The position numbers and the translations under genes are program-made. From Paenibacillus rhizosphaerae (GTDB lineage: Bacteria; Bacillota; Bacilli; Paenibacillales; Paenibacillaceae), in contig NZ_JACHXJ010000007.1 of the NCBI RefSeq assembly GCF_014192015.1, positions 124,001-188,000 of the forward strand: a stretch of DNA of 64,000 bases, written 5' to 3'. The notes under the pieces are model-generated. The model was not told the DNA's origin and did not search any database. It saw nothing but the letters and a program-made list of their open reading frames with translations. This document shows, in pieces, positions 8,746 through 17,421 of the stretch (position 1 is the first letter of the stretch; the number at the start of each line of letters is the position of its first letter).

Positions 8746-9582
8746 ATGAAAAACTCCTTCAACATTCTCATCAAGTCCCCCAAATTCATGCTGGGGGCAG
8801 GGATATTCATCGTCATGCTGGCGCTGGTGCTCATCTTCCCGATGATCAACAGGAAGGATCCGCTGGAGATGATCGCCCTGGCGTTTCAGCCGCCGAGTTC
8901 GCAGCTGTGGCTCGGTTCGGACAATTTCGGGCGGGATCTGTTCCTGGAGCTGATGTACGGCATCCAGACCTCGATCCGGGTCGGTCTCATCGCAGGCGTA
9001 TTCGCCACGGCGATCGGACTCATTATCGGCCTCGCTTCCGGCTACATCGGCGGCATCGTGGATAATTTGCTGACCTCGATCACGAACATTTTTATCGTCA
9101 TTCCGTCGTTTATTATCCTGATCCTCATCTCGGTCAGCATCAACTCGCGCAGCTCACTCGTGACGGCGATCATTATCGGCATCACCAGCTGGCCGTGGAC
9201 GGCCCGGGCCGTCCGGGCGCAGACCAGCTCGCTCCGCAACCGGGATCATGTCCATATCGCCAAAATTTCCGGACACAGCACGCCCCGGATCATCGTTTTT
9301 GAAATTTTGCCCTACATCGCGTCTTATGTCGTCATGGCGTTTGTGCTGCAGACCGCGTCCGGCATTCTGTCGGAGGCTTCCATCTCGATGCTGGGGCTGG
9401 GGCCGTACAATACGATCTCCCTTGGCATCATCATGAACTGGGCGCTCGTCTTCGAGGCGCCGGTAGCGGGCGCATGGTGGGCGTTTATTCCGGCGGCGCT
9501 GTCGATCGCGCTGATCACGTTCTCGCTGTATATGATGAACACGGGCATGGACGAAATTTTTAATCCGAAAATAAGGAGCTAG
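8746..9582 (+). CDS. ABC importer permease, DppC/OppC type
   Basis: A 278-residue permease with an N-terminal helix, a periplasm-side segment containing [18 protein letters not shown], which is diagnostic for DppC/OppC, and about five further helices. The EAA-like coupling loop is [20 protein letters not shown] place the start at the ATG at 8746, one base after the stop of the preceding permease, with GGAGG upstream; an earlier in-frame start would overlap that gene. It pairs with the DppB-type permease in the membrane. Confidence 0.9.
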   Translation: MKNSFNILIKSPKFMLGAGIFIVMLALVLIFPMINRKDPLEMIALAFQPPSSQLWLGSDNFGRDLFLELMYGIQTSIRVGLIAGVFATAIGLIIGLASGYIGGIVDNLLTSITNIFIVIPSFIILILISVSINSRSSLVTAIIIGITSWPWTARAVRAQTSSLRNRDHVHIAKISGHSTPRIIVFEILPYIASYVVMAFVLQTASGILSEASISMLGLGPYNTISLGIIMNWALVFEAPVAGAWWAFIPAALSIALITFSLYMMNTGMDEIFNPKIRS

Positions 9583-9586
9583 GCCG

Positions 9587-10597
9587 ATGACTACAAACAT
9601 TCTGGAAGTTAGCGGACTGAAAACCTATTATAAAACCCGGCTTAAGGAAAAAGTGTTTGCCGTTGACGGCGTCGATTTCGTGCTGGAAGAGGGGAAGACG
9701 CTCGGCATCGCCGGCGAATCCGGCTGCGGCAAGTCGACGCTGGCGCTGAGCCTGATGGGATTTTATTTTCCGCCGCTCCATTACGGCAGCGGTTCGATCC
9801 AAATCCACGGCCGCGACATTATGAAGCTGAGCAAGGAGCAGCTGCGCACGCAAATTTCCGGGCGGGAAATCGCGTATATTCCCCAGGCGGCCATGAATGC
9901 CCTCAATCCGACGCTGCGGATCATCCGCTTTATTGAGGATATTATGAAAGAGCACCGGCCCGAGCTCACCAAGAAACAGGTGTGGGATATGGCCGTCGAG
10001 CGGTTTGAAACGCTTAATCTGTCGCCGAAGGTGCTGCGCTCGTATCCGAATGAGCTCTCCGGGGGCATGAAGCAGCGGACGGTCATTGCGATTTCCACCA
10101 TTCTGAATCCGAAGGTGCTGATCGCCGACGAACCGACGTCCGCGCTGGACGTGACGTCGCAGAAGGCCGTCATCAAGCTGATGAAGGACCTGCTCGACAA
10201 GCAGTTCATCCGCTCACTGGTATTCATCACGCATGAGCTGCCGCTCTTGTACCACGTCACCGACGACATTATGGTCATGTACGCGGGAGAGATCGTGGAG
10301 CGGGGTACGGCCGAGCAGATGATCTTTGATCCGCTGCATCCGTATACGAAGAAGCTGATGGGCTCCATCATCGTTCCGGAGGAGGGGATGAAGGGGCACA
10401 AGCTGGCGGCCATTCCGGGTACGCCGCCGAATTTGAAGCATGTGCCGGCCGGCTGCCGGTTTGCCGAGCGGTGCTCTTACGCCCAGGATCAATGCAGGGA
10501 AAACAATGTGGCGGTCAAGGAAGTGGACGGCCGCCAGTACCGGTGCCATTTTGACACAGGAACGCTGAAGGAGTGGTATGCGAATGAGCAGTCGTGA
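9587..10597 (+). CDS. ABC importer ATPase, DppD/OppD type
   Basis: A 336-residue cytoplasmic ATPase. Walker A is GESGCGKST, the signature is LSGGMKQR, Walker B is [13 protein letters not shown] and the switch histidine is in ITHEL. The C-terminal extension has the oligo/dipeptide-transporter cysteine cluster [14 protein letters not shown] with a further Cys near YRCHF, which in this subfamily can hold an iron-sulphur cluster. It works with the next gene product as a heterodimer. It starts four bases after the preceding permease stop and overlaps the following gene by about 20 bases, indicating translational coupling. Confidence 0.92.
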   Translation: MTTNILEVSGLKTYYKTRLKEKVFAVDGVDFVLEEGKTLGIAGESGCGKSTLALSLMGFYFPPLHYGSGSIQIHGRDIMKLSKEQLRTQISGREIAYIPQAAMNALNPTLRIIRFIEDIMKEHRPELTKKQVWDMAVERFETLNLSPKVLRSYPNELSGGMKQRTVIAISTILNPKVLIADEPTSALDVTSQKAVIKLMKDLLDKQFIRSLVFITHELPLLYHVTDDIMVMYAGEIVERGTAEQMIFDPLHPYTKKLMGSIIVPEEGMKGHKLAAIPGTPPNLKHVPAGCRFAERCSYAQDQCRENNVAVKEVDGRQYRCHFDTGTLKEWYANEQS

Positions 10598-11384
10598 CCT
10601 GTTGATCCGCGGCAGAGGCATTACGAAAGTATTCGGGTACGGGGCGGCCAAAACGACGGCGGTCGATACGGTGGACTTCGATTTTCATAAGGGTGAAATC
10701 ATTTCCATCGTCGGCGAGAGCGGCAGCGGCAAAACCACCCTGGCGAAAATCATCATGGGCCTCTTAAAGGAGTCGGGGGGCAGCATCGATTACAAAGGTC
10801 AGCCCAGAGTGCTCCGCCGCCATGCCGACCGGAAAAAGTACTGGAAAGACATTCAGGCGATCTTTCAGGACCCGTTCTCGTCCTTTAACCTGTTCCAGCG
10901 GGTGGAGAAGCTGCTGCTCAGCTGCATCCGACTGCAGGGGCTGAAGCTCACCAAGGAAGAGCAGTTCAACAAAATGAAGGAAGCCTGCTCTTTCGTCAAC
11001 CTGAAGTTTGAGGAGCTGTACAACAAGTATCCGTTCGAGCTGTCCGGCGGGCAGATGCAGCGGCTCATGATCGCCCGGATTTTTATGCTCCATCCGAAGG
11101 TGCTGATCGCGGATGAACCCACCTCGATGGTCGACGCCTGCTCCCGGTCTACCATTCTCGACATGCTGCTGAAGCTGAGGGATGAGAACGAGATGACGAT
11201 TATTTTTATTACGCATGACGTTGGGCTTGCCTATTACGTGAGCGACACGATTTACATTATGGAGAAGGGCCAAATCGTCGAGAGGGGACCGGCCGAAGAC
11301 ATTATTCTGAACCCGCAGCAAGCCTATACGAGGCAGCTGATCAGCGACGTGCCGAAAATCCATACCGCCTGGGATTTGGGCTAG
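10578..11384 (+). CDS. ABC importer ATPase, DppF/OppF type
   Basis: A 268-residue ATPase with Walker [10 protein letters not shown], signature LSGGQMQR, Walker [10 protein letters not shown] and switch region ITHDVG. The D-loop reads SMVDA instead of the usual SALDV. It lacks the C-terminal oligopeptide_TP cysteine extension, as is normal for many DppF-type partners. The AAGGAG at 10568-10573 is only 4 nt from the ATG at 10578 but 10 nt from the ATG at 10584, so translation may begin at 10584. It is the last gene of the five-gene importer operon. A broken gene on the opposite strand ends two bases after its stop, and no strong terminator is visible in between. Confidence 0.9.
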   Translation: MRMSSRDLLIRGRGITKVFGYGAAKTTAVDTVDFDFHKGEIISIVGESGSGKTTLAKIIMGLLKESGGSIDYKGQPRVLRRHADRKKYWKDIQAIFQDPFSSFNLFQRVEKLLLSCIRLQGLKLTKEEQFNKMKEACSFVNLKFEELYNKYPFELSGGQMQRLMIARIFMLHPKVLIADEPTSMVDACSRSTILDMLLKLRDENEMTIIFITHDVGLAYYVSDTIYIMEKGQIVERGPAEDIILNPQQAYTRQLISDVPKIHTAWDLG

Positions 11385-11385
11385 G

Positions 11386-12077
11386 TTACATCGGCGCCGT
11401 GTAGCGGCCGCCTTCCAGCACGACGCGAAATACGGCACCATCTGCTGCAGCACGGCCAGGTTCGTTCCTTCCGCGCTCCACCATTCGTATCCCAGCGTAT
11501 AGCCAGGCCCGGAACGGGTGACAAATAAGACGTGGAACCGCTGCGGGTCCATCTGCCCGCCGTCGTCGACGCGCCAGGTGGAGTTCGGGTCATCCGTTCC
11601 TTCAAAATCGTGAAACAGCAGCGTATCCGGTGTGATCAGCACGAGGCTGGCCAGCGGCTTGCCGCCTTTGTCGTACTGGACGATACCCAACTGCACATCA
11701 GGGGCGATTTGTCCGATGAGTCCCTGGCTTTGGATGTTGAGCCCTTTGGCTTGCTCGATCCGGGCTGCCGCCTTCTAGGAGAGGCTTCCCTCCGCATGCT
11801 CGACCAGCAGAAATTGGTGTCCGGCAAAAGCGTCCTTCTGTGCCAGAACGACGCCTGCGTCGGGATCCGGCGGAGTGACCGGGGAGGTGAGGCGGAACAA
11901 ATCGCCTTCATCATGGTCGAAATTGTACCGGCTCTGTCTGCCGGCCTGATGCTTCGCGAAGCGGATACCGGCCAGCTCGCCCGGCGCGATAACCGCCTGA
12001 GTAAACTCCTGCCGGGGCGTTGACAGCTTGCCTTCCGGGTCGGCTGCAAGAATTCGGCTGCCGGCTATTTTTTTCAA
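11386..12077 (-). pseudogene. Decayed gene of unknown function with nonsense codon and likely frameshift
   Basis: On the minus strand a coding-like frame starts at a TTG (12077) 9 nt after the ribosome site GGGGAG and reads MKKIAGSRILAADPEGKL. It runs to an amber codon at 11775-11777 and then continues in the same frame as KAAARIEQAKGLNIQSQG and YEWWSAEGTNLAVLQQMV. Near 11430 the frame appears to shift: one frame would run unterminated into the ABC ATPase gene on the other strand, while the adjacent frame reads FRVVLEGGRYTAPM and stops at 11386. I recognise no family. A sequencing error at either site could restore part of the gene, so it may be intact in the living strain. Confidence 0.5.
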
Positions 12078-12129
12078 GCTCAATCTCCCCTTTACGAGGC
12101 TGGGTGTGCTGGATGTTTCATCCACGCGG

Positions 12130-12192
12130 TTTACAGATCGTACGAATTGTTTTAAAATAAAGACGATCACAAGTTGTATACAAGTATACTTG
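12130..12192 (+). promoter_or_regulatory. gnt operon promoter with GntR operator
   Basis: TTTACA (12130-12135), a 17-nt spacer and TAAAAT (12153-12158) form a good sigma-A promoter. Just downstream, TTGTATACAAGTAT (12174-12187) equals 14 consecutive bases of the 18-bp Bacillus subtilis GntR operator (ATACTTGTATACAAGTAT as I recall it). The site lies close to the expected start of transcription, the arrangement seen for gluconate-relieved repression. The promoter is about 350 bp upstream of gntR. Confidence 0.75.
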
Positions 12193-12240
12193 GAGGCAGA
12201 GGCAGAGGCAGAGGCAGAGGCAGAGGCAGAGGCAGAGGCA
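12193..12240 (+). repeat. Eight perfect tandem copies of GAGGCA
   Basis: A 48-bp run of eight uninterrupted GAGGCA units sits directly after the GntR operator and inside the long gntR leader. It is a hexanucleotide microsatellite in a non-coding region. Copy number could vary by slipped-strand mispairing and change leader length or structure without affecting a reading frame. Confidence 0.95.
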
Positions 12241-12268
12241 GGTCAGTCAGGGCAGAGCACAATAAAAC

Positions 12269-12282
12269 TGGAAGCGTTTCTT
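12269..12282 (+). promoter_or_regulatory. cre-like CcpA site in the gntR leader
   Basis: TGGAAGCGTTTCTT matches the degenerate cre consensus TGNAANCGNWNNCW at 13 of 14 positions. It is downstream of the gnt promoter, where CcpA would act as a roadblock and give catabolite repression of gluconate use. The rest of the leader to 12522 shows no gene I can support. Confidence 0.5.
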
Positions 12283-12522
12283 TTTCGAAGCACAACGGGG
12301 CTTCGTGGAAAAAGACGCATTCCGGTTCTTCGTTGTTGCATGGTTCTTTTGAAAAAAGGAAAAAATCGGGTTAACCACACGGCTGCGGTTACACGGTTGG
12401 GGCCAACGGCTGAGGCGGGCTTCCGGAGAGCAGATCCCCCCACCATGGATGCGGCGGTCGGTTGTATGATAAAATCGGTAGCGTACGTCATTGTACATAC
12501 ATTGATTTAGGAGAGTTGTCTC

Positions 12523-13203
12523 ATGCTGCGTTATCCTTCATCCTGGCTGCAGGGTGTTTCCTTGGGAGAGTCGATTGCATCCGAGCTAAGGCTGCAGATC
12601 ATCAGCGGCCGGATCAAGCCGGGTGAAATCATTTCAGAGAACCGGGTGGCCGCCGATTTCGGGACAAGCCGTTCCCCTGTCAGAGAAGCCTTGAAATCGC
12701 TCTCGAGCGAAGGGCTGATCCGGCTCGAACGGATGGGTGCCGTCGTCGTCGGACTGAGCCTGACCGATATTGTTGAATTGTACGATGTCCGCTTCCTGAT
12801 CGAGAGCTTCGTTCAGCAGCGGCTGGCACAGATGGACAGGGATCAGCTGCTGATGACGCTGCGCCGGATCGTTGACCGGATGGAGCTTGCGGTAAAGCAT
12901 CAGGATGCCATCGAATTTTCGTTTCAGGACTTGTCCTTTCACGAGGCGATTATTACGGCTGCGGACCATAAGCGCATTTTGCATTTATGGAGCAGCATCC
13001 GGCCAATCGTGATGACCGTCATGCTTATTACGACGGAGGAGATCTTCTCCAAAGGGGAAGAGAAGCTCGGGTCCGTGATCGGCAAGCATCTGAAAATTAT
13101 GGACGGGCTGGCTTCAGGTGATGAGGACGAAATCCAGAAGCTTGTACAGGAGTATTTCGCCGATTCACGCCAGACGCTGCACCGCAGCTTAACGGATGTT
13201 TAG
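12523..13203 (+). CDS. gntR: Gluconate operon repressor GntR
   Basis: A 226-residue FadR-subfamily GntR regulator. The N-terminal winged helix (about 15-80) contains IISGRIKPGEIISENRVA and GTSRSPVREALKSL, the family DNA-recognition segments, and the C-terminal FCD-type helical domain (about 85-220) binds the effector. It is followed by gluconate permease and gluconate kinase genes, as in the Bacillus gntRKP operon, and the site upstream of it matches the Bacillus GntR operator. It should repress its own operon and release DNA when gluconate is present. The ribosome site AGGAGA precedes the ATG. No gntZ gene follows the operon here. Confidence 0.92.
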   Translation: MLRYPSSWLQGVSLGESIASELRLQIISGRIKPGEIISENRVAADFGTSRSPVREALKSLSSEGLIRLERMGAVVVGLSLTDIVELYDVRFLIESFVQQRLAQMDRDQLLMTLRRIVDRMELAVKHQDAIEFSFQDLSFHEAIITAADHKRILHLWSSIRPIVMTVMLITTEEIFSKGEEKLGSVIGKHLKIMDGLASGDEDEIQKLVQEYFADSRQTLHRSLTDV

Positions 13204-13273
13204 AGCTTCGGCCTGCCTTTCATCCCACTATATGAACGAAATGGGGCTGCTTGCGGGCAGCTTCCGCCTCATG

Positions 13274-13287
13274 TTGTCGACAAGTAT
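13274..13287 (+). promoter_or_regulatory. Second GntR operator-like site, before gntP
   Basis: TTGTCGACAAGTAT differs from the operator core before gntR (TTGTATACAAGTAT) at only the two central bases. It lies in the gntR-gntP gap, 80 bp before the gntP start, next to an AT-rich stretch that could hold a -10 element. It suggests separate control of gntPK by GntR. Confidence 0.6.
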
Positions 13288-13366
13288 GCAAGTATTAAAA
13301 ATCAAAGCTTGGAATCATGGGTATCATATGTGAAAACATCATGTACGAACAAAAGGAGGGCAACCC

Positions 13367-14728
13367 ATGTCCAGTATATTCGGTATGAGCCATCATTGGA
13401 CGCTCATTGTATGGACACTGATCGCCATTGCATTTCTTATTGTATTTATTGCCAAATTCAAGTGGAATCCGTTTGTGACCCTGTTGTTGTCCGCCCTGCT
13501 GCTCGGATTCCTGACCGGCATGAAGTCGATGGATATTATCGATTCTGTAACTAAGGGGCTTGGCGGCACGCTCGGCACGATCGCGATCGTCATCGGTCTC
13601 GGCACGATGCTGGGCAAAATGATGGCTGAATCCGGCGGCGCCGAACAGATCGCCACGACCCTTGTGAACCGTTTCGGGGAGAAACGCGTTCACTGGGCGA
13701 TGATGATCGTCGGCTTTATCGTAGGGATTCCGGTATTTTTTGAGGTCGGTGTCATCCTGCTGATCCCGATTATTTTTACCGTCGCCCGTAAAACCAAAAT
13801 GTCGCTGCTGCAAATCGGTATTCCGATTCTGGCCGGTCTGTCCACCGTACACGGCCTTGTTCCGCCGCATCCGGCACCGATGATCGCCATTGACGCGTAT
13901 CAGGCGAATTTGGGCAAAACGATCCTGTTCTCCCTGATTGTGGGTATACCGACGGCGATTGTGGCCGGGCCGCTCTTTGGCAAATGGATCGGCAAACGCA
14001 TCCAGGTCGAACCGCCTGCCGAGCTGGCAGAGCAGTTCTCCAGCAGCAGCACGCGCAAGCTTCCGGGCTTCGGCATTACACTGCTGACGATTCTGATGCC
14101 GGTCATCCTGATGCTGATCGGTTCGATCGCTTCGATTGTCGACCCGGACGCTTCGAACGGTTTTACGCTGTTCTGTGAATTTATCGGAAACGAAATTATT
14201 GCGCTCCTGATTTCGGTCGTGTTTTCATTCTTCTCCCTCGGCTTTGCCAGAGGCTTTACGAAAGAACAGGTATCCAAGTTTACGAGCGAATGTCTGGCGC
14301 CGACAGCCACGATTATTTTGATCATCGGTGGCGGCGGGGCGTTCAAGCAAGTGCTCATTAACAGCGGCGTAGGTGATGCCATTGCCCAAATCGCGACTTC
14401 GGCTCACATCAACATTATTTTGTTTGCATGGTTCGTGGCCGCACTCATCCGTGTTGCAACCGGTTCCGCCACCGTAGCCATGACCACGACTGCCGGGATC
14501 GTCGCACCGGTGCTAGCCATGAACCCGGCAGCCAATGTCGAGCTCGTCGTGCTGGCGACCGGAGCGGGCTCGCTCGTCCTGTCGCATGTCAACGACGCCG
14601 GCTTCTGGATGGTCAAGGAATTCTTTAACATGTCCGTTCCGCAGACGCTGAAATCCTGGACTGTCATGGAAACGCTGTTGTCGATTGTTGCATTGATTAT
14701 CATCCTGGTGCTCAGTCTGGTAGTATAA
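13367..14728 (+). CDS. gntP: Gluconate:H+ symporter GntP
   Basis: A 453-residue GntP-family permease with about 12-14 hydrophobic segments. Family signatures include GLGTMLGKMMAESGGAEQIA, the loop VHGLVPPHPAPMIAID and the C-terminal ATGSATVAMTTTAGI and LSHVNDAGFWMVKEF. It imports gluconate with protons. The start has an AAAGGAGGG ribosome site. The next gene, gluconate kinase, follows within 40 bp with no terminator, so the two are co-transcribed. Confidence 0.95.
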   Translation: MSSIFGMSHHWTLIVWTLIAIAFLIVFIAKFKWNPFVTLLLSALLLGFLTGMKSMDIIDSVTKGLGGTLGTIAIVIGLGTMLGKMMAESGGAEQIATTLVNRFGEKRVHWAMMIVGFIVGIPVFFEVGVILLIPIIFTVARKTKMSLLQIGIPILAGLSTVHGLVPPHPAPMIAIDAYQANLGKTILFSLIVGIPTAIVAGPLFGKWIGKRIQVEPPAELAEQFSSSSTRKLPGFGITLLTILMPVILMLIGSIASIVDPDASNGFTLFCEFIGNEIIALLISVVFSFFSLGFARGFTKEQVSKFTSECLAPTATIILIIGGGGAFKQVLINSGVGDAIAQIATSAHINIILFAWFVAALIRVATGSATVAMTTTAGIVAPVLAMNPAANVELVVLATGAGSLVLSHVNDAGFWMVKEFFNMSVPQTLKSWTVMETLLSIVALIIILVLSLVV

Positions 14729-14764
14729 GGATATGTCCTAGTGAAGAAGAAAGAAGGGTGAAAC

Positions 14765-16303
14765 ATGAGCAGTAATATGATGATCGGAATCGATATTGGA
14801 ACGACGAGCACCAAGGCCGTTCTGTTCGAAGAAAACGGAAAGGTTGTGGCCAAGGGAAGTGAAGGCTATCCGCTACTGACACCGACATCGTCCATTGCCG
14901 AGCAGGATCCGGATCTGATATTTACAGCTGTAATCCATTCGGTGAAGCAGGTGATGGATACAAGCGGAATCCGACCAGAACAGGTGATGTTCGTCTCGTT
15001 CAGTTCGGCCATGCACAGCGTCATTCCGGTCGGCCAAGACGGGAAGCCGCTGATGAACTGCATTACATGGGCGGATAACCGCAGCGCGAAATGGTCCGAA
15101 GTGCTGAAGAACGACATGAACGGTCATGAAATTTACCTGCGCACAGGTACGCCGATCCATCCGATGTCCCCGCTGACCAAATTGATGTGGCTGCGTCATG
15201 ACAATCCGGACATTTTCGAAAAGACGTCCAAGTTCATCTCGATTAAGGAATACGTGTTCGCCAAGCTGTTCAACCGGTACGTCGTCGATCATTCGATGGC
15301 CTCCTGTACCGGCCTCATGAACCTGAACAAGCTGGATTGGGACGAAGAGGCGCTGGAGGTTGCCGGCATTACGCCAAGCCAGCTGTCCGAGCTTGTTCCG
15401 ACCACGCACCGCATGGATGGGCTGGATAAGACGTTTGCCGCCGAGATGGGGCTCGATCCTTCCACGCCGTTTATCGTAGGTGCGAGCGACGGCGTGTTGT
15501 CCAATCTGGGCGTCAATGCGATCGAGCCTGGTGTCGTTGCCGCCACCATCGGCACCAGCGGAGCAATCCGCACCGTGGTCGATCATCCGGCAACGGATCC
15601 GAAGGGCCGCATTTTCTGCTACGCCCTGACGGAGAAGCTGTGGGTGATCGGCGGTCCCGTCAACAACGGCGGCATGCTGTTCCAATGGGTGCACGACGAA
15701 CTGGCCGCATCCGAGATCGAGACCGCCAAGCGTCTCGGCATCAATTCGTACGACTTGCTGACGCGGATTGCGGAACAGGTGAATCCGGGATCCGACGGGC
15801 TGCTGTTCCACCCTTATTTGACCGGGGAGCGCGCCCCGCTCTGGAACCCCGATGCCCGTGGATCGTTCTTCGGCCTGACGATGCACCACCGCAAGGAGCA
15901 TATGATCCGCGCCGTCCTTGAAGGTGTCATTTTCAACTTATATACCGTACTGCTGGCGATGGAGGAACGCATCGGGCGTCCGGCCAAAATCCACGCGACC
16001 GGCGGGTTTTCCCGTTCTCCGCTGTGGCGCCAAATGATGGCCGACATCTTCGATCAGGAAGTCGTCGTGCCGGAGAGCTTCGAGAGCTCCTGCCTGGGCG
16101 CCGTCGTGCTTGGCTTGTATGCAATGGGCAAAGTCGATTCGCTGAGCGTCGTCTCCGGCATGGTCGGATCGACGCATCAGCATAAGCCGGTGAAGGAGAA
16201 CGCACAAATTTACCATCAGCTGCTGCCGATCTTTATCAAAATTTCACGCAATCTGGAAGAGGAATATAAGGCGATCGCCGATTTTCAGCGCAGCCTGTTC
16301 TAA
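14765..16303 (+). CDS. gntK: Gluconokinase GntK (FGGY family)
   Basis: A 512-residue FGGY carbohydrate kinase. The N-terminal actin-like ATPase half starts with MIGIDIGTTSTKAVLFEENG, where DIGTT binds phosphate, and the C-terminal half contains the FGGY signature region HATGGFSRSPLWRQMMADIF. It phosphorylates gluconate to 6-phosphogluconate in the cytoplasm, feeding the pentose phosphate pathway. Length and order match Bacillus GntK. A strong terminator follows the stop codon. Confidence 0.93.
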   Translation: MSSNMMIGIDIGTTSTKAVLFEENGKVVAKGSEGYPLLTPTSSIAEQDPDLIFTAVIHSVKQVMDTSGIRPEQVMFVSFSSAMHSVIPVGQDGKPLMNCITWADNRSAKWSEVLKNDMNGHEIYLRTGTPIHPMSPLTKLMWLRHDNPDIFEKTSKFISIKEYVFAKLFNRYVVDHSMASCTGLMNLNKLDWDEEALEVAGITPSQLSELVPTTHRMDGLDKTFAAEMGLDPSTPFIVGASDGVLSNLGVNAIEPGVVAATIGTSGAIRTVVDHPATDPKGRIFCYALTEKLWVIGGPVNNGGMLFQWVHDELAASEIETAKRLGINSYDLLTRIAEQVNPGSDGLLFHPYLTGERAPLWNPDARGSFFGLTMHHRKEHMIRAVLEGVIFNLYTVLLAMEERIGRPAKIHATGGFSRSPLWRQMMADIFDQEVVVPESFESSCLGAVVLGLYAMGKVDSLSVVSGMVGSTHQHKPVKENAQIYHQLLPIFIKISRNLEEEYKAIADFQRSLF

Positions 16304-16322
16304 TCCGGATAATCCAGAGAAT

Positions 16323-16361
16323 GCCTGTACAGCGTTTGAAACCGCTGTGCAGGCTTTTTTG
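16323..16361 (+). terminator. Terminator of the gnt operon
   Basis: GCCTGTACAGCG (16323-16334) pairs with CGCTGTGCAGGC (16343-16354) and is followed by six T residues. Confidence 0.9.
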
Positions 16362-16389
16362 CATGAAAAACGGTTTACAGCAGAACGTC

Positions 16390-17331
16390 TCATGAATACT
16401 GGCGAAGGATCTCCCGTGCCTGCTCACGAATCCCATCCACAAGCTCGCGCGGTTCGATGACTGTAACGGCAGTACCCAGTTGAAAAAAGTAGCCGGAAAC
16501 GAATTCCAATTCACGCTGATCAATTACACTTTCAATGTAACCTTGATCCGGGCTAACCTCCACGATATACGGCTCCAGCCATGGCTGACTGCGGCACTGC
16601 CTCAAGCCCTCGCGGGTCAACTCTACATATAAACGAACAGGTGATTCCGGCGTTTGCGCCATACTCCGGTTAAGCCAGTCCGGCAGTTCGATCTGAGGTG
16701 CAAATACTTCGGACGTTCGTTCCAAAGATACGATCCGGTCCGTCCGAAACAGCCGGATTTCGCCATGAGCCTGATCGAACGCAGGCATGTACCAGAAGCC
16801 ATCACTGGCGTATATGCCGATCGGAGCCACTTCTCTCACTGTATTCTCCAGCTTCGACACGTACTCGATTTTAAGCAGCTGGTGCGCGGCGGCGGCCTCA
16901 ATGATTTCCTTTAGAAATGGAGACGGGACGGTCCTTTTTTGATTCCAAAACGTGATCACTGAATCCAGGCTGTCCATTTTTCTTTTTGTATCGTCAGGCA
17001 GGCTTGCGTACAGCTTGCGGGAGACGGAATCAATATGAATATCAAAAGGAAGCGATTGATAGTACTTCAATGCCTGGAAAGCAAAAAAGATAGCGAACGC
17101 TTCTTCCTCGTTAAACATGATCGGCGGCAGTGTCCGGTTGCTCAGTACCCGATAACCACCGCTTCTTCCTGGTTCTGTATAGAGCGGGACGCCCATATCG
17201 GCAATATCCGTAAGATACCGGTGCGCCGTTCGGACAGAAATGCCAAATTCATGCGCGACATCCTGTGCTGTAAAGCTGCGCTTGGTATTCACATACAAGA
17301 TCAAATCAAACAGTTGTTTGGCTTTACTCAC
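16390..17331 (-). CDS. YafY-type transcriptional regulator with HTH and WYL domains
   Basis: A 313-residue regulator. The N-terminal HTH_11 winged helix (about 1-60) reads FDLILYVNTKRSFTAQDVAH and FGISVRTAHRYLTDI. The central WYL domain (about 135-215) keeps IGIYASDGFWYMPAFD and the RTDRIVSLERT strand, and a WCX-type C-terminal extension follows. WYL domains sense nucleic acids or nucleotides and often control DNA-damage or defence genes. It is divergent from a UvrA-like ATPase gene with a 90-bp shared control region, so it most likely regulates that gene and itself. The start is a GTG preceded by GAGGAGGG. Confidence 0.85.
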   Translation of the reverse strand: MSKAKQLFDLILYVNTKRSFTAQDVAHEFGISVRTAHRYLTDIADMGVPLYTEPGRSGGYRVLSNRTLPPIMFNEEEAFAIFFAFQALKYYQSLPFDIHIDSVSRKLYASLPDDTKRKMDSLDSVITFWNQKRTVPSPFLKEIIEAAAAHQLLKIEYVSKLENTVREVAPIGIYASDGFWYMPAFDQAHGEIRLFRTDRIVSLERTSEVFAPQIELPDWLNRSMAQTPESPVRLYVELTREGLRQCRSQPWLEPYIVEVSPDQGYIESVIDQRELEFVSGYFFQLGTAVTVIEPRELVDGIREQAREILRQYS

Positions 17332-17352
17332 AAAAGTCCCTCCTCTTCACTT

Positions 17353-17377
17353 AACCATGACAGTTTCTGGCATGGTT
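17353..17377. promoter_or_regulatory. Inverted repeat between the WYL regulator and UvrA-like gene
   Basis: AACCATG (17353-17359) and CATGGTT (17371-17377) form a perfect 7-bp inverted repeat with an 11-bp spacer, about one and a half helical turns from centre to centre. Its place in the short divergent gap makes it a candidate operator for the WYL regulator. Confidence 0.4.
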
Positions 17378-17421
17378 TTAGCATAAACTATTTTATACAA
17401 ATCGCAAGAGGAGGCATCCAC

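Noticed and set aside
10764-11696. A 310-codon minus-strand frame overlapping the DppF-type ATPase gene
   Set aside because: Only its first third belongs to the broken gene at 11386-12077; the rest is antisense to a certain ATPase gene.
12028-12510. A plus-strand frame that translates the GAGGCA array as an Ala-Glu repeat
   Set aside because: It starts inside the opposite-strand broken gene, has no ribosome site and crosses the gnt promoter and operator.
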